This document shows, piece by piece, positions 19,403 to 29,014 of a stretch of 64,000 bases of DNA. Both the position numbers and the translations under genes were made by a program. Each line of letters starts with the position of its first letter. The first letter of the stretch is position 1. The notes below the pieces were generated by a model that did no database searches, was not told where the DNA came from, and was given only the letters and a program-made list of their open reading frames with translations. Source of the stretch: Asparagopsis taxiformis (lineage: Eukaryota > Rhodophyta > Florideophyceae > Bonnemaisoniales > Bonnemaisoniaceae); assembly GCA_030407315.1 (NCBI GenBank), contig JALQPE010002454.1:124001-188000 (forward strand). Direction: 5' to 3'.

Positions 19403-20995
19403 ATGGCTGATATACCCACAGATGCAGTCCCAGAGGGCGCTTTCCAGAAGATCTCGCTGGAAGATTTCATGCAAATGGATGAAGAACAGCGCTCACAGCT
19501 ATCAGCCACAGCCAGAAAGAAGTGGCTCAAACTTGAGAAGAAAGCGATGGACAAATCAAGGAAAGAGGAAGAAGCTAAGGCACGCGCCGCTGCAGAGAGT
19601 GCAGCCCGTCTCGAACGCGCTAAGGAGATCACCATTAAAGAGGATCCCTCATTGCCACCGGCCAAACAGGTGAAAATCCGCGATCTCCAGTCACATATCG
19701 ACCAGCGTGTCAAGATCTTCGGTTGGGTTCATCACCTTCGCACAGATGGAAAGAAGCTTTGGTTCATCGATCTTCGCGATGGAACTGGCTTTGCACAAGT
19801 TGTGTTCACTGGCACGATGTGTATGACGTATGAAGCAGCAACTCTATACAGAGAGGCCGCAATTGCCGTCTACGGTACTTGGATGAAGGACGAGAACAAC
19901 CGATCCAAGGGCTCGTTCCCGGGCTATGAGCTTGCCGTCGACTATTGGGAACTAGTTGGTCCATCGTCTTCAGATATTGATCTGTTATTCACCAAGGATA
20001 GCAATGTGGACATTTTACTGAACCAGCGTCATTTGGTTTTGCGTGGTTCCAAGACCTCCTCGATTATGCGCATGCGATCAATTATTACTCAATGCTTTCG
20101 TGAACACTTTTTTGCGGAGGGATACGTCGAGCTCAGCCCGCCTACTCTGGTCAACACCCAGTGTGAAGGAGGGTCGACTTTGTTCGGTTTTGATTATTTT
20201 GGGGAACCTGGCTACTTGACGCAGAGTTCCCAGCTCTATCTTGAAACTGGAATTGCTGCCGTTGGCGACTGCTTTTGTATCCTTCCGAGCTACCGTGCTG
20301 AGAAGAGTCAGACGCGAAGGCATTTAGCAGAATTCCATCACATTGAGGCGGAAAGGCCGTTTATAAACTTTGAGGATCTTCTGCAATCTATTGAGAACCT
20401 AGTTTGCGATGTTATTGATCGTGTAGAGAAGAAGATGCAGGGTGATATGGATACATTCCTGAGAGCAAGCGGTGGCAAACCTATCATGAAGCTCGAAAGA
20501 CCTTTCCTGCGCATGACATATGAGGAAGCTGTCACGTACTGTCGTGAGCATGAGATTTACAAAGATCCAGACACTAAGACCCATTTCGAATTTGGTGATG
20601 ATATTCCGGAAAAACCAGAACGTGAAATGACGGATCAGATCAACAGACCGATCCTCCTCATGAAGTTCCCCGCAAGCTTAAAGAGCTTCTACATGCAGAA
20701 ATGTGAAGATGACCGAAGGTTGACAGAGTCTGTGGATCTTCTGTTACCAGGCGTTGGTGAAGTTGTTGGTGGATCTATGCGTATGTGGGATCCTGTAGAA
20801 CTTCTGGAAGCTTACAAAAAGGAGAACATGGACCCAGAGCCTTACTACTGGTTTACTGACCAGAGAAAGTATGGCTCCTGTCCCCATGGTGGATATGGCC
20901 TTGGTCTAGAGAGATTTATCTGTGCACTGCTGAATATCCATCACATTAGGGACTCTTGCTTCTACCCACGTTACAGAGGGCGCATCTCTCCTTGA
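19403..20995 (+). CDS. NARS1: Asparaginyl-tRNA synthetase, cytosolic type
   Basis: 530 aa from the ATG at 19403 (GCGATGGCT). Lys/Glu/Ala-rich N-terminal helix (about 20-75), OB-fold anticodon domain (VKIFGWVHHLRTDGKKLWFIDLRDG), class II motif 2 (ILPSYRAEKSQTRRHLAEFHHIE) and motif 3 (GGYGLGLERFI). The HGGYGLGLERF..HIRDSCFYPRYRGRISP ending and FPASLKSFYMQKCEDDRRLTESVDLL separate AsnRS from AspRS. Charges tRNA-Asn in the cytosol. No organelle presequence on the chosen start; the open extension upstream could give one only by non-ATG initiation. Confidence 0.95.
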   Translation: MADIPTDAVPEGAFQKISLEDFMQMDEEQRSQLSATARKKWLKLEKKAMDKSRKEEEAKARAAAESAARLERAKEITIKEDPSLPPAKQVKIRDLQSHIDQRVKIFGWVHHLRTDGKKLWFIDLRDGTGFAQVVFTGTMCMTYEAATLYREAAIAVYGTWMKDENNRSKGSFPGYELAVDYWELVGPSSSDIDLLFTKDSNVDILLNQRHLVLRGSKTSSIMRMRSIITQCFREHFFAEGYVELSPPTLVNTQCEGGSTLFGFDYFGEPGYLTQSSQLYLETGIAAVGDCFCILPSYRAEKSQTRRHLAEFHHIEAERPFINFEDLLQSIENLVCDVIDRVEKKMQGDMDTFLRASGGKPIMKLERPFLRMTYEEAVTYCREHEIYKDPDTKTHFEFGDDIPEKPEREMTDQINRPILLMKFPASLKSFYMQKCEDDRRLTESVDLLLPGVGEVVGGSMRMWDPVELLEAYKKENMDPEPYYWFTDQRKYGSCPHGGYGLGLERFICALLNIHHIRDSCFYPRYRGRISP

Positions 20996-21371
20996 GCGTC
21001 GAGTTGGAGTGGAAAGTAGTTGACTTTCTGGAATCTATTAGGTTCAGGCTTGGTGACTGAAAAGCATGTTTCCAGGAAGGAAGAAGGGAAGCTGGATGCA
21101 GTATTTGATATGTAGATTTGATTTGGCTTTATCGCTTCGCATATTATGAATTCCATGCCTAAACCAATCCAACTAACTTTCGTTGAATGATCGTCCCAAT
21201 GATATTTTCTATGATGTAGAATCTGCAGCCTTCGGAAAAGAGAGGTGAGTTTCAATCAGGTTGGCGACAGATAATTGGAGGCGGAATTCTTCCTACTTGT
21301 CATTCTGTGCAAGGTATCTATCTACATCTAGATCGCAGCATGAATGCTGGAGAAACACTTTAGCAGTGACA
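20996..21371. other. Convergent 3' intergenic region
   Basis: 376 bp between the stops of AsnRS (plus) and the guanylyltransferase (minus). AT-rich 3' untranslated sequence; nothing else seen. Confidence 0.35.
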
Positions 21372-22748
21372 TTATACATCATCAGTATATTCAAATGGAC
21401 GTCGTTCTGCGTCATCTTGTTGGCCCGCCATGTCTTCATGTTGATCACCATTGGCAATACTTCCACGATGGCCGCTATCGCGACGCCGCCCTCTTCCATG
21501 AGATCTGGGCGGAGGGGGTGGCAAGAGTGGTGGCTTAGTCGTGGAAATCGCAGTAGTCATGAGATAGGCGTGATTGTTACTATCGAACATATCGTTTCGA
21601 AACGTACAACAGGCCTGGTTTTTTGAATTCGTCGCTATTATGTCGGCTTCTTTTTCTGGAGGCGATGCCGCATGTGACTCGATGTAACGAACAAGCTCAT
21701 CACGTTCCATAGATTCCGCAATGGTTTCCATCGTGTCAACAACGGTAGACGCGAAATTAGGCGAGTCCTTATCTTCACGCTGACGAATGTATCGCCATTC
21801 ACCAGCCAGCCGATCATAGGAGAGTTCAACAATTGAGTTATTGTATTTGTCAAAGTTGGCAGCCCATTCTGCTCGAAGTTTAGACGAGAAGTAGACCTCT
21901 CGAAGGCGAATATTGCCCCGTTCGCCCCTAAACGCAATGTGAGCACGAACGCTAGGCTCATTGTTTCTGCGATTGTTAACTGTCCTTTCCAACTGAAGTA
22001 AAAAGTCAATCGAGTTGAGTACTGGCGGTTTCCACTTGAGGAGAGCAGGGCAATTTTTAACCTGGTATGGCATTCCCACAGGCGCAAAAATGATACCATC
22101 GTTTTCATTGCATAGTGCACCATCGCGTCGATCGTCGTTAACATATAAATAATGGCCTTTGGGCTTCTTTTTCAATCTGGAAAACAGATTACGAATGTCC
22201 TTTTTCTCATAGTAATCCTTAATTCGAAGGCGAAGTAGACCGGAACAGAAAGGGGCCCACAACCTCGGGGCTGCAACGAAAACTTCAGCAGCTTGCATTC
22301 GCTCGCGAAAGCCTCTTTGTGCGACTGAGAGATCACCATCAATGGAGATGGCGTCGTAAATGAGGTAGTCGTATTGCTGGGTGATAAAGTTGTACGTAAG
22401 CTCGCCATCCAGTACTGTATTCTCCTGAGCATCCACAAAGCCCTGGCTCATGATGGCGGGATTTGGATCAATTGCATAAAAGCGAAAGCGGCGGTCTATG
22501 AGGAGAACGTACTCTTTAACAGCCAGTAACATGTACCGGGTGCCGTCTGATTTTTCGAGCATGACGTAATCGTTCTTGGAGACCATGTCAAGATGTCTGC
22601 GCGAGAGGGTGAGGGGCATGGTACCGGGAAATCTGTGCAAAGCTTCCTTACGCTGCGTAGCTTCTGCCACCAGTTTGCCAAAGTGCGTTTGCAACTGGTG
22701 CAGCACGGGCTCGCTTTCTGGAATGGGATGAAGGCCGATCTCTGACAT
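21372..22748 (-). CDS. mRNA capping enzyme, guanylyltransferase
   Basis: 458 aa. All nucleotidyltransferase motifs are visible: I EKSDGTRYMLLA (Lys nucleophile), III RFYAID, IIIa VLDGELT, IV NDGIIF, V LLKWKPP, and an OB-fold with EWRYIRQREDK near the end. It transfers GMP to the 5' end of pre-mRNA. There is no N-terminal RNA triphosphatase domain, so the triphosphatase should be a separate gene, as in fungi. The C-terminal 75 residues are disordered, with a Pro run and Arg/Gly-rich patch. Divergent from MAEA. Confidence 0.94.
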   Translation of the reverse strand: MSEIGLHPIPESEPVLHQLQTHFGKLVAEATQRKEALHRFPGTMPLTLSRRHLDMVSKNDYVMLEKSDGTRYMLLAVKEYVLLIDRRFRFYAIDPNPAIMSQGFVDAQENTVLDGELTYNFITQQYDYLIYDAISIDGDLSVAQRGFRERMQAAEVFVAAPRLWAPFCSGLLRLRIKDYYEKKDIRNLFSRLKKKPKGHYLYVNDDRRDGALCNENDGIIFAPVGMPYQVKNCPALLKWKPPVLNSIDFLLQLERTVNNRRNNEPSVRAHIAFRGERGNIRLREVYFSSKLRAEWAANFDKYNNSIVELSYDRLAGEWRYIRQREDKDSPNFASTVVDTMETIAESMERDELVRYIESHAASPPEKEADIIATNSKNQACCTFRNDMFDSNNHAYLMTTAISTTKPPLLPPPPPRSHGRGRRRDSGHRGSIANGDQHEDMAGQQDDAERRPFEYTDDV

Positions 22749-23233
22749 AGTGTGAAGACTAACAGCAAGACATGGCCGGACTGCGGCGGGAACAAGCTGC
22801 AGACGAAAGCCAGCGGCAAGTGGGCGGACCGCGATGAGCTGGTAAACGTTGCATGTTGTTGGATCGCCGTGGTGGATAATCTACCAAGGAGGCGTTTTGC
22901 ACGCGTCAGGCAAACAAACAGACAGTGCCGTGCAGAGCCCAACACAGCGCAGCATACCGGCTGTGAGAGTGCACGGCGGACATACGCCCGTTTCGAGCCT
23001 TCTCATACTGATCCCACGTGTGATTCTTCCATTCGCTGTTTACAAATTTTTGCTTCAATTCGAACCGGCAATTAAATTCTGCAGATTGTAATTGAGCTGA
23101 TGTCGTTTACCTCAGCCTGACTGGAACAGCTAGCCAGTCTTGAGTATCGTCTACCACAGTGTCTGCATCTCTCCTCATCAATCTGGCATGAAACATTGCC
23201 ATCCTTCCACAGCTCCTGCTATATCTTGTCGAC
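22749..23233. promoter_or_regulatory. Divergent capping-enzyme/MAEA promoter region
   Basis: 485 bp between divergent starts. No recognisable gene or RNA; open frames here are short and lack family resemblance. Confidence 0.35.
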
Positions 23234-24595
23234 ATGGAGGACCTCCAAATGGAGCATGGATTCCTCAAAGCTCCTTGGGAAGTGCTTGTTCGCAACTTTC
23301 GAGCCGGTCATAAACCAGTGGCGAAAGAGGTGGAAACCTTTTCTACCGCCGTTTCACAACTCATTCAACATACTCAACCCGCACCAGATTCCGGTGAACA
23401 AAACACACACATTCTTAATCAAGATAAAATTGACATGCTAGAACAGAAGCTAACCGGCTTAAAACGCAAGCTGGAAGCTGTACGCTCAAACGACGAGCAT
23501 GGTATGCGACGCTGCTACTACCGCCTCAAACATTTACAAACAAAGGCACCACTACTCACAGACATGTTTACAGACAATACGCGACTATCAGATGCAGAGG
23601 ACATGGACTTGGACTTGGACAGTGACTCTACAACGGAGCCAGCTGACACAGCAAAGAAACAGAATGGCGAGTCAACACAACTGCCTCCTGATTCACCTCC
23701 GGTAACAGCGATGCCAGTTGAAGACGACCAGACATGCGTAGATTCCACTTTACGGTGGGAGAAGCTGCGTCTTGATAGAGCGCTGGTGGATTATATGCTA
23801 CGTGAAGGCATGTATGAAACTGCGGAGGCACTCGCAAAGTCTCATTCGATAGAACATATTGTGGATATGGACATCTTCCGCGAGTCTCGCGTAGTCATTG
23901 AAGCACTACGTCGCCGTGATTGTACAGAAGGTCTGCGGTGGTGTGCAGAAAATAAGCGCCGGTTACAAAAGGTACAAAGCAAACTTGAATTCCGATTGCG
24001 CTTGCAAGAGTTTGTAGAACATGCAAGGGCGGAACGCAAGATTGAGGCATTAGCGTATATGATGAAACATATTTCATCTGGAAGTGGTGATGAAGATCGC
24101 TTCGCTGATATCCAAAGGTTTATGGGATTATTGGTTTTTGAGCCAACGACTAACTGCCAACCATATAAGGATTTATACTCGGAAAGTAAGTGGTTGGAGC
24201 TTGAGAACACCTTCAAGCAGGACAACTATCGTCTCCATGGACTTACTCGAGAGAGCACCATTGAAATCATGTTAAAATCTGGTCTCGCAAGCCTAAAGAC
24301 GAGAAAATGTGGTACTGAGGCGGACAAGAAGACCAACTGTCCGACGTGTGTCGAACCATATTTAACACTAGCACAGGAATTGCCCAGAGGGAGGCACGAG
24401 AACTCTGTTCTCGTTTGTTCCATATCTGGAAGAATCATGGATGAGAATAATCCACCCATGGCATTTCCTAACGGCAACGTATATAGTTTAGAGGCACTCA
24501 CAAAGATTGCAGACGCCAACGACGGCACAGTGATAGACCCGAGAAACCAGGACAAGGTATCGCTAGACAAACTGCGAAAATGTTACATCATGTGA
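23234..24595 (+). CDS. MAEA: MAEA/GID9 (Fyv10) subunit of the GID/CTLH E3 ubiquitin ligase
   Basis: 453 aa. LisH (LDRALVDYMLREGMYETAEALA), CTLH (VIEALRRRDCTEGLRWCAENKRRLQ..LEFRLRLQEFVEHAR), CRA and a C-terminal RING-Gid: CPTCVEPYLTLAQELP, LVCSISGRIMDENNPPMAFPNGNVYSLEAL, ending KCYIM. MAEA pairs with RMD5 as the catalytic RING heterodimer. Odd: the last cysteine of the family (VCPRT in animal MAEA, recalled) is aspartate here (IDPRN), and the middle HC pair is replaced, so zinc binding may be partial. Convergent with CAND1, 128 nt apart. Confidence 0.93.
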   Translation: MEDLQMEHGFLKAPWEVLVRNFRAGHKPVAKEVETFSTAVSQLIQHTQPAPDSGEQNTHILNQDKIDMLEQKLTGLKRKLEAVRSNDEHGMRRCYYRLKHLQTKAPLLTDMFTDNTRLSDAEDMDLDLDSDSTTEPADTAKKQNGESTQLPPDSPPVTAMPVEDDQTCVDSTLRWEKLRLDRALVDYMLREGMYETAEALAKSHSIEHIVDMDIFRESRVVIEALRRRDCTEGLRWCAENKRRLQKVQSKLEFRLRLQEFVEHARAERKIEALAYMMKHISSGSGDEDRFADIQRFMGLLVFEPTTNCQPYKDLYSESKWLELENTFKQDNYRLHGLTRESTIEIMLKSGLASLKTRKCGTEADKKTNCPTCVEPYLTLAQELPRGRHENSVLVCSISGRIMDENNPPMAFPNGNVYSLEALTKIADANDGTVIDPRNQDKVSLDKLRKCYIM

Positions 24596-24723
24596 TCAAG
24601 TTTTGTTAAACGTTCTGTGTGCTAAAACGGTAGATGTACACTTGACAAAGCCGTGCCTGTACTACAAACTGGAGTCGATGTACAGAACTGAAACCAATTG
24701 CTACCAATAGATATGTTACCAAT

Positions 24724-27700
24724 TCAATCAGCCATCGCATCGTCATCCAAACGTTGAGAAGTAAAGTTATTCTCTGCTGCTGTCATGCTTCCAAACGTCA
24801 ATAACTCAACCTCGCTTCGGCCGATAGACTCATATTTCTCACGATAACGACTCGTACGTACTACACTCGCCATAAATGACTGGAAGTCAGGGTTGGAAGA
24901 TATCTCAGGAACTGTCTCTAGCATGCGAACTGCTCGCAGTGCTCCCCGAATAGAGTCATCATGCCTTTCCGCTTCTTGACGTACGGCATTTTCCTTCACT
25001 CTTTCATTAAATGTCTGCTCCAAAGCGCGGATAATCGAGTCCATAATTGTCACAATCTGGGATGCAAATGGAGTAGCTGCAGCAATCGCAAGAATCAATT
25101 GGGCAATTGACCTAACATCAGATTGATCTCGTAGTCCAACCACGACATACTCTAGTAAAGTTGTAAGTCGAACATGAGCGCAGAGAGGTCCACTTATGAT
25201 CGTCCTCACACAGTCGAATGCAGTCTTCCTCAAATCAAGGCCGTAATCTTCCTCGTGTTTGAAAGGACCAAGGTCCACGATCCTCACCAAATCTCTGTTT
25301 TTCGCAGTCCTACGACAAATGAGTGGAACAGCCTCATTCAAACGGGGTAACAATAATGCTGGTTGCGATCTCCCAATGGCATTAACAGCTTGCAAAGCAT
25401 TCTTCGCTACTGTAACGTCAGGGTCTTCAATGAGTTGAATAAAAGTAGACAGAGAAGATCGAAGAGTTGAAATCAGGACGGGCGTGCTGGAAGAGCTCGA
25501 ACTCAACGAAAACTTGATGGCTGATGCAACCGCAGCACGAATATCAGCCGACTGGGAGGTAGCACCATCCGTCAATGCTTGCACAACTAAATCTGGGGAT
25601 GCATGAGCAAGAAGTCCAAGGCATTCCGCAGTTGCTGTCCTCACACTTTCCTCCTCTGATGTCTGCTTCCCCTTCGTATCACCATTCGCCCTAGTAGATT
25701 GTCCTCCAGAATCCTTGTCAGACTGTTCAAGAAGCATCGGAAGTAGAACTGGTACAAGCGGAGCAAAAGAGCTTTTCTCTGCAGATGAAATAGCGTCTTT
25801 CAAAGCAAGTAGAAGCAAATATCTGTAGTCAGGACGATTCTTGGTGAGATTCACAAGTGCTGGTACCCCACTAGCGCCTGATGCCGAAGTCAATCCACCC
25901 AAGGCAAGCGCAGCTGCTGTCTTCAACTCTTCCTCAGGCCCATCCATGGCCGACAAAATGGCCTCCCGAGCTTGCAAATTCTCTTCAGCTTCAGAAAGCA
26001 GGGAGCGACGGCCAAACTCTCCCAGACATATCAAGGAAAAGATTCGGCTCCTCAAATTTTCTCCGGTTACACTTGAGATAATCTGGCTGACCGTCTGCAT
26101 CCGAAGGCCTGTCTCTGCAGCATCGCAAACCGTCACCACACACTTTGCTATACAATATAATGGTGAATTGCGTGACGAAGTTGCAGTATTGCTAGAACTA
26201 GCATCTGCGGCCAACTGTTGTAGGTCTCTCAACATAAATTCAACAGTCAGTGGATCAGCACTAACATGGGCAAGGCTATTAAAGAGACCAAGTAGTGACT
26301 CCACGGCACGACCCTGCAGGAGAGGAGACATAGAGAGTTGTAGTGCTCTCGGATAGATAGAGTTTGGTTCAGCAATCAAAGTCGATATTTGCCGACCACG
26401 AGATTTGACAATCTTTGTTGCAAGCTGCAACGCAAGCGCAGCCAACCGAAGATCTGAGTCGCAAATCAACTCACTAATGTTGACCAACAGGATCGAATCA
26501 CTATCAGAAGGAAGAACTGGCGCAACCGAAAGCAGTTCCAGCGAAGCAATCCTCAGAGAATGGTTACTCTTCCGCAGAAAACCTCCGACAACAGTGGTAA
26601 CCTCCCCCATTGTGGGCAAGAGGACGTCTGCTCTTTCGGATATCGCAATGGTATACATAGCCCGTACAGTTGAAAGTCTCGTGACCTCATTTCCAAGTCG
26701 GTTGCACAGAGTTGATGCGATTGCAGCTAAGCGCTCTTCTCCCAAATCCACTCCAAAGTACGACACAACAATTCCCAAACAATGCAGAGCAGCTTCCTTC
26801 ACCTCTGAATCTTGATCTGGAGCAGTAGCGCGTGCAAGAGCGGCGTCATAAATTGGTGGCGCATGTACAGACATTGCTTGTTTGCAATCAGGTGCTGACT
26901 TGCCGAAAGACAAAATCGCTGCTGAACAAAATCTGAGGCATTCCGCAGTGATCTTATAATACCGGTCATCAGTAGTTGCCAAAACTCTCGGCATCAAAAC
27001 AGAGATGTGATTCTTCAGTGCTTCGGCACCTCCCCCGCGAACAAGACCACGCAAGAACAGTAAAGACTCTGTCTTCATGGCGGTGGCAGAATCCGCAAGC
27101 CCCTGTTCCACTTCTCTGACAACTTCATTTACTCCAGGTGTTACAACAGATGGAGCTGAAGTTACCAAGTCTCTCAACAGACCCATGGCTCGAATTCGAG
27201 TCTTCAGAGATCTTGAGTTTAGCTCCTTCTTGATATTGCGAATGATTTGGGGACCTCTTTCAAGCAGGGGTTGCAGCTCTGGGATATTCTTCAGTGCCAT
27301 ATCCATAGAGACATTATCTGGATCAGCCTGATCCTTGCTAAGTTTGTTGGACATTATCAACTTATTCTTCGATAATCCATTGCAGACATGCAGCAAATCT
27401 GTGAAAGCTGCAAAGACATCTAGTTTCACTGATTCTTCGCGTTCCTTAAATCGGGTCACTAGGAATGGACCGAACTGGGAACAAAGGTCAGCAAGAGGAA
27501 GCAGTTGAGAGAGAATTGCTGCATGAAGGCATCGAATCGCAGCACGTCTGACTTTCCAACTTGAATCATCATCGTCTGAATAGTCATCATCGTCAAATTC
27601 ATCATTGATATCATCAGCATCATCTTCATCACTGACATCATGGAGCTCCTCGTCTTCCTCATCGTCCTCTATCACATAATTTGGGTCATATTTTGCGAGA

Positions 27701-28749
27701 GCAACGACACATTTTGCGAGGGTCTCACCAAAGGGTACCATTTCACGTCGACAGCGACGACAAAAAGACTCGAGGGCCTGCATACAATGCTCGCGCAAAT
27801 CGTCATCGTCGCTGTACTTGTCAGCGAGACAAAACTCGAAGAGAATAGGGCCTAGAACATGGAGATGTTCACCGAGTCGATGACCAGAAGTCTTTGATAG
27901 GGCCCAAATTGCCTGCACGCCAGTGCGATAGGCATCGGGAGATTGCGAACTACGAAGATCGGCAATAGTCTTCTCGACTATCGAAACAAACAGGTTGTTA
28001 CTACAAGACGCGCCAAGAGCGCCAAGACATGTAATGGCACGCTTTCTGACCATGGCACTCGGAGAGAGAACCTGATCGAAAACAGCTGTGCTGATATCAT
28101 TGTGCATGTCAACGAGCAAACTGCCCATTCGGGAAAGAACTTCATGCAAAAGCTCGAGAGCCTCGATGAGAATGTCTGTAGTTTCACCAGCAGCCTTGGT
28201 GGCTTTGATGGTGGTGATGATGCGAGGCAGGATGCCTTTGGCAACGGTGAGAGCCTTGCTACTGTCCGGTTTAAGTTCACTGAAGATAGATTTAAGACCG
28301 AGGGAGGAAGCGTCTCGCATAGCTTTCACTCCAATGTTATCCGGTGCGCCAGTACGGGCCTTGGTATCGCTACGCTGTAGAACATGCTCGAGTAATTTGT
28401 CAGCGATATAGGATGCGTTGAAAACGTCGACAAAAGCTGCGAGTGGTGCGAGGCATTTCATGGCCATGCCTTGCACTTCACTGTTGGAATCCTGGAGAAG
28501 TTTCATGATTGCTCTACATAGCTGGGTCGAAAAGAGGGAAGGAGTGTGGAAGGGTTCGAAGGGCAGTAGAGGGTAGACGTGGAGGACGGGAAGAAACGGT
28601 GGGCAACATACTCTGCGCTGGGTATCAGCATCTGCTACAAGCGGGGGATTTTGGAGTTGGGACAGCAAGTCAGACGTCGCCATGTAGCGATAGTCTGAGT
28701 CGCTGTTGTCCATTTTATCGAGGACGGCGCGAAGGGATAAGGTCGACAT
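24724..28749 (-). CDS. CAND1: CAND1 (TIP120), cullin-associated NEDD8-dissociated protein
   Basis: HEAT-repeat regulator of cullin-RING ligases that exchanges substrate receptors. Two exons: 28612-28749 and 24724-28521, giving about 1311 aa (human about 1230). ATG at 28749 (MSTLSLRAVLDKMDNSDSD); the frame extends only to a TTG above it. The intron (28522-28611, 90 nt, GTATGT..CAG) joins DTQRR to LCRAIMKLL. Typical blocks: FEDEEDE-like acidic loop (ISDEDDADDINDEFDDDDYSDDDDSSWKVRRAA), and VDLGPFKHEEDYGLDLRKTAFDCV near the C terminus. The intron is a multiple of three and lacks a stop, so retention would keep the frame. Confidence 0.95.
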   Translation of the reverse strand: MSTLSLRAVLDKMDNSDSDYRYMATSDLLSQLQNPPLVADADTQRRVCCPPFLPVLHVYPLLPFEPFHTPSLFSTQLCRAIMKLLQDSNSEVQGMAMKCLAPLAAFVDVFNASYIADKLLEHVLQRSDTKARTGAPDNIGVKAMRDASSLGLKSIFSELKPDSSKALTVAKGILPRIITTIKATKAAGETTDILIEALELLHEVLSRMGSLLVDMHNDISTAVFDQVLSPSAMVRKRAITCLGALGASCSNNLFVSIVEKTIADLRSSQSPDAYRTGVQAIWALSKTSGHRLGEHLHVLGPILFEFCLADKYSDDDDLREHCMQALESFCRRCRREMVPFGETLAKCVVALAKYDPNYVIEDDEEDEELHDVSDEDDADDINDEFDDDDYSDDDDSSWKVRRAAIRCLHAAILSQLLPLADLCSQFGPFLVTRFKEREESVKLDVFAAFTDLLHVCNGLSKNKLIMSNKLSKDQADPDNVSMDMALKNIPELQPLLERGPQIIRNIKKELNSRSLKTRIRAMGLLRDLVTSAPSVVTPGVNEVVREVEQGLADSATAMKTESLLFLRGLVRGGGAEALKNHISVLMPRVLATTDDRYYKITAECLRFCSAAILSFGKSAPDCKQAMSVHAPPIYDAALARATAPDQDSEVKEAALHCLGIVVSYFGVDLGEERLAAIASTLCNRLGNEVTRLSTVRAMYTIAISERADVLLPTMGEVTTVVGGFLRKSNHSLRIASLELLSVAPVLPSDSDSILLVNISELICDSDLRLAALALQLATKIVKSRGRQISTLIAEPNSIYPRALQLSMSPLLQGRAVESLLGLFNSLAHVSADPLTVEFMLRDLQQLAADASSSNTATSSRNSPLYCIAKCVVTVCDAAETGLRMQTVSQIISSVTGENLRSRIFSLICLGEFGRRSLLSEAEENLQAREAILSAMDGPEEELKTAAALALGGLTSASGASGVPALVNLTKNRPDYRYLLLLALKDAISSAEKSSFAPLVPVLLPMLLEQSDKDSGGQSTRANGDTKGKQTSEEESVRTATAECLGLLAHASPDLVVQALTDGATSQSADIRAAVASAIKFSLSSSSSSTPVLISTLRSSLSTFIQLIEDPDVTVAKNALQAVNAIGRSQPALLLPRLNEAVPLICRRTAKNRDLVRIVDLGPFKHEEDYGLDLRKTAFDCVRTIISGPLCAHVRLTTLLEYVVVGLRDQSDVRSIAQLILAIAAATPFASQIVTIMDSIIRALEQTFNERVKENAVRQEAERHDDSIRGALRAVRMLETVPEISSNPDFQSFMASVVRTSRYREKYESIGRSEVELLTFGSMTAAENNFTSQRLDDDAMAD

Positions 28750-29014
28750 GTTTGGATTGTCGCTACTGAAGATGCGCAAGAGGTGATCGGGGGGTGGTTA
28801 GTAAGAATGGTGAGAGGATCGGTGCGCATGGGACAGTGGTCTATGATCCGGTGCATGGGATGCGGTGTATGCATAAGAATGGTAGCTGGAGCGAAGCGGA
28901 TAACAATTCCATCTCAACCTAGTCCACGTGGCAAATCAGCCTCTAATAATTTGCGTAGAAGATTAGCGATTTTGAAATTGTCAAAGTGGCCAACATCTAT
29001 CTACTGCCGTCGGC

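Noticed and set aside
28501..28640. Proline/Phe-rich insert in the long CAND1 frame
   Set aside because: Explained as a retained intron with GTATGT donor and CAG acceptor; removal restores the family alignment.
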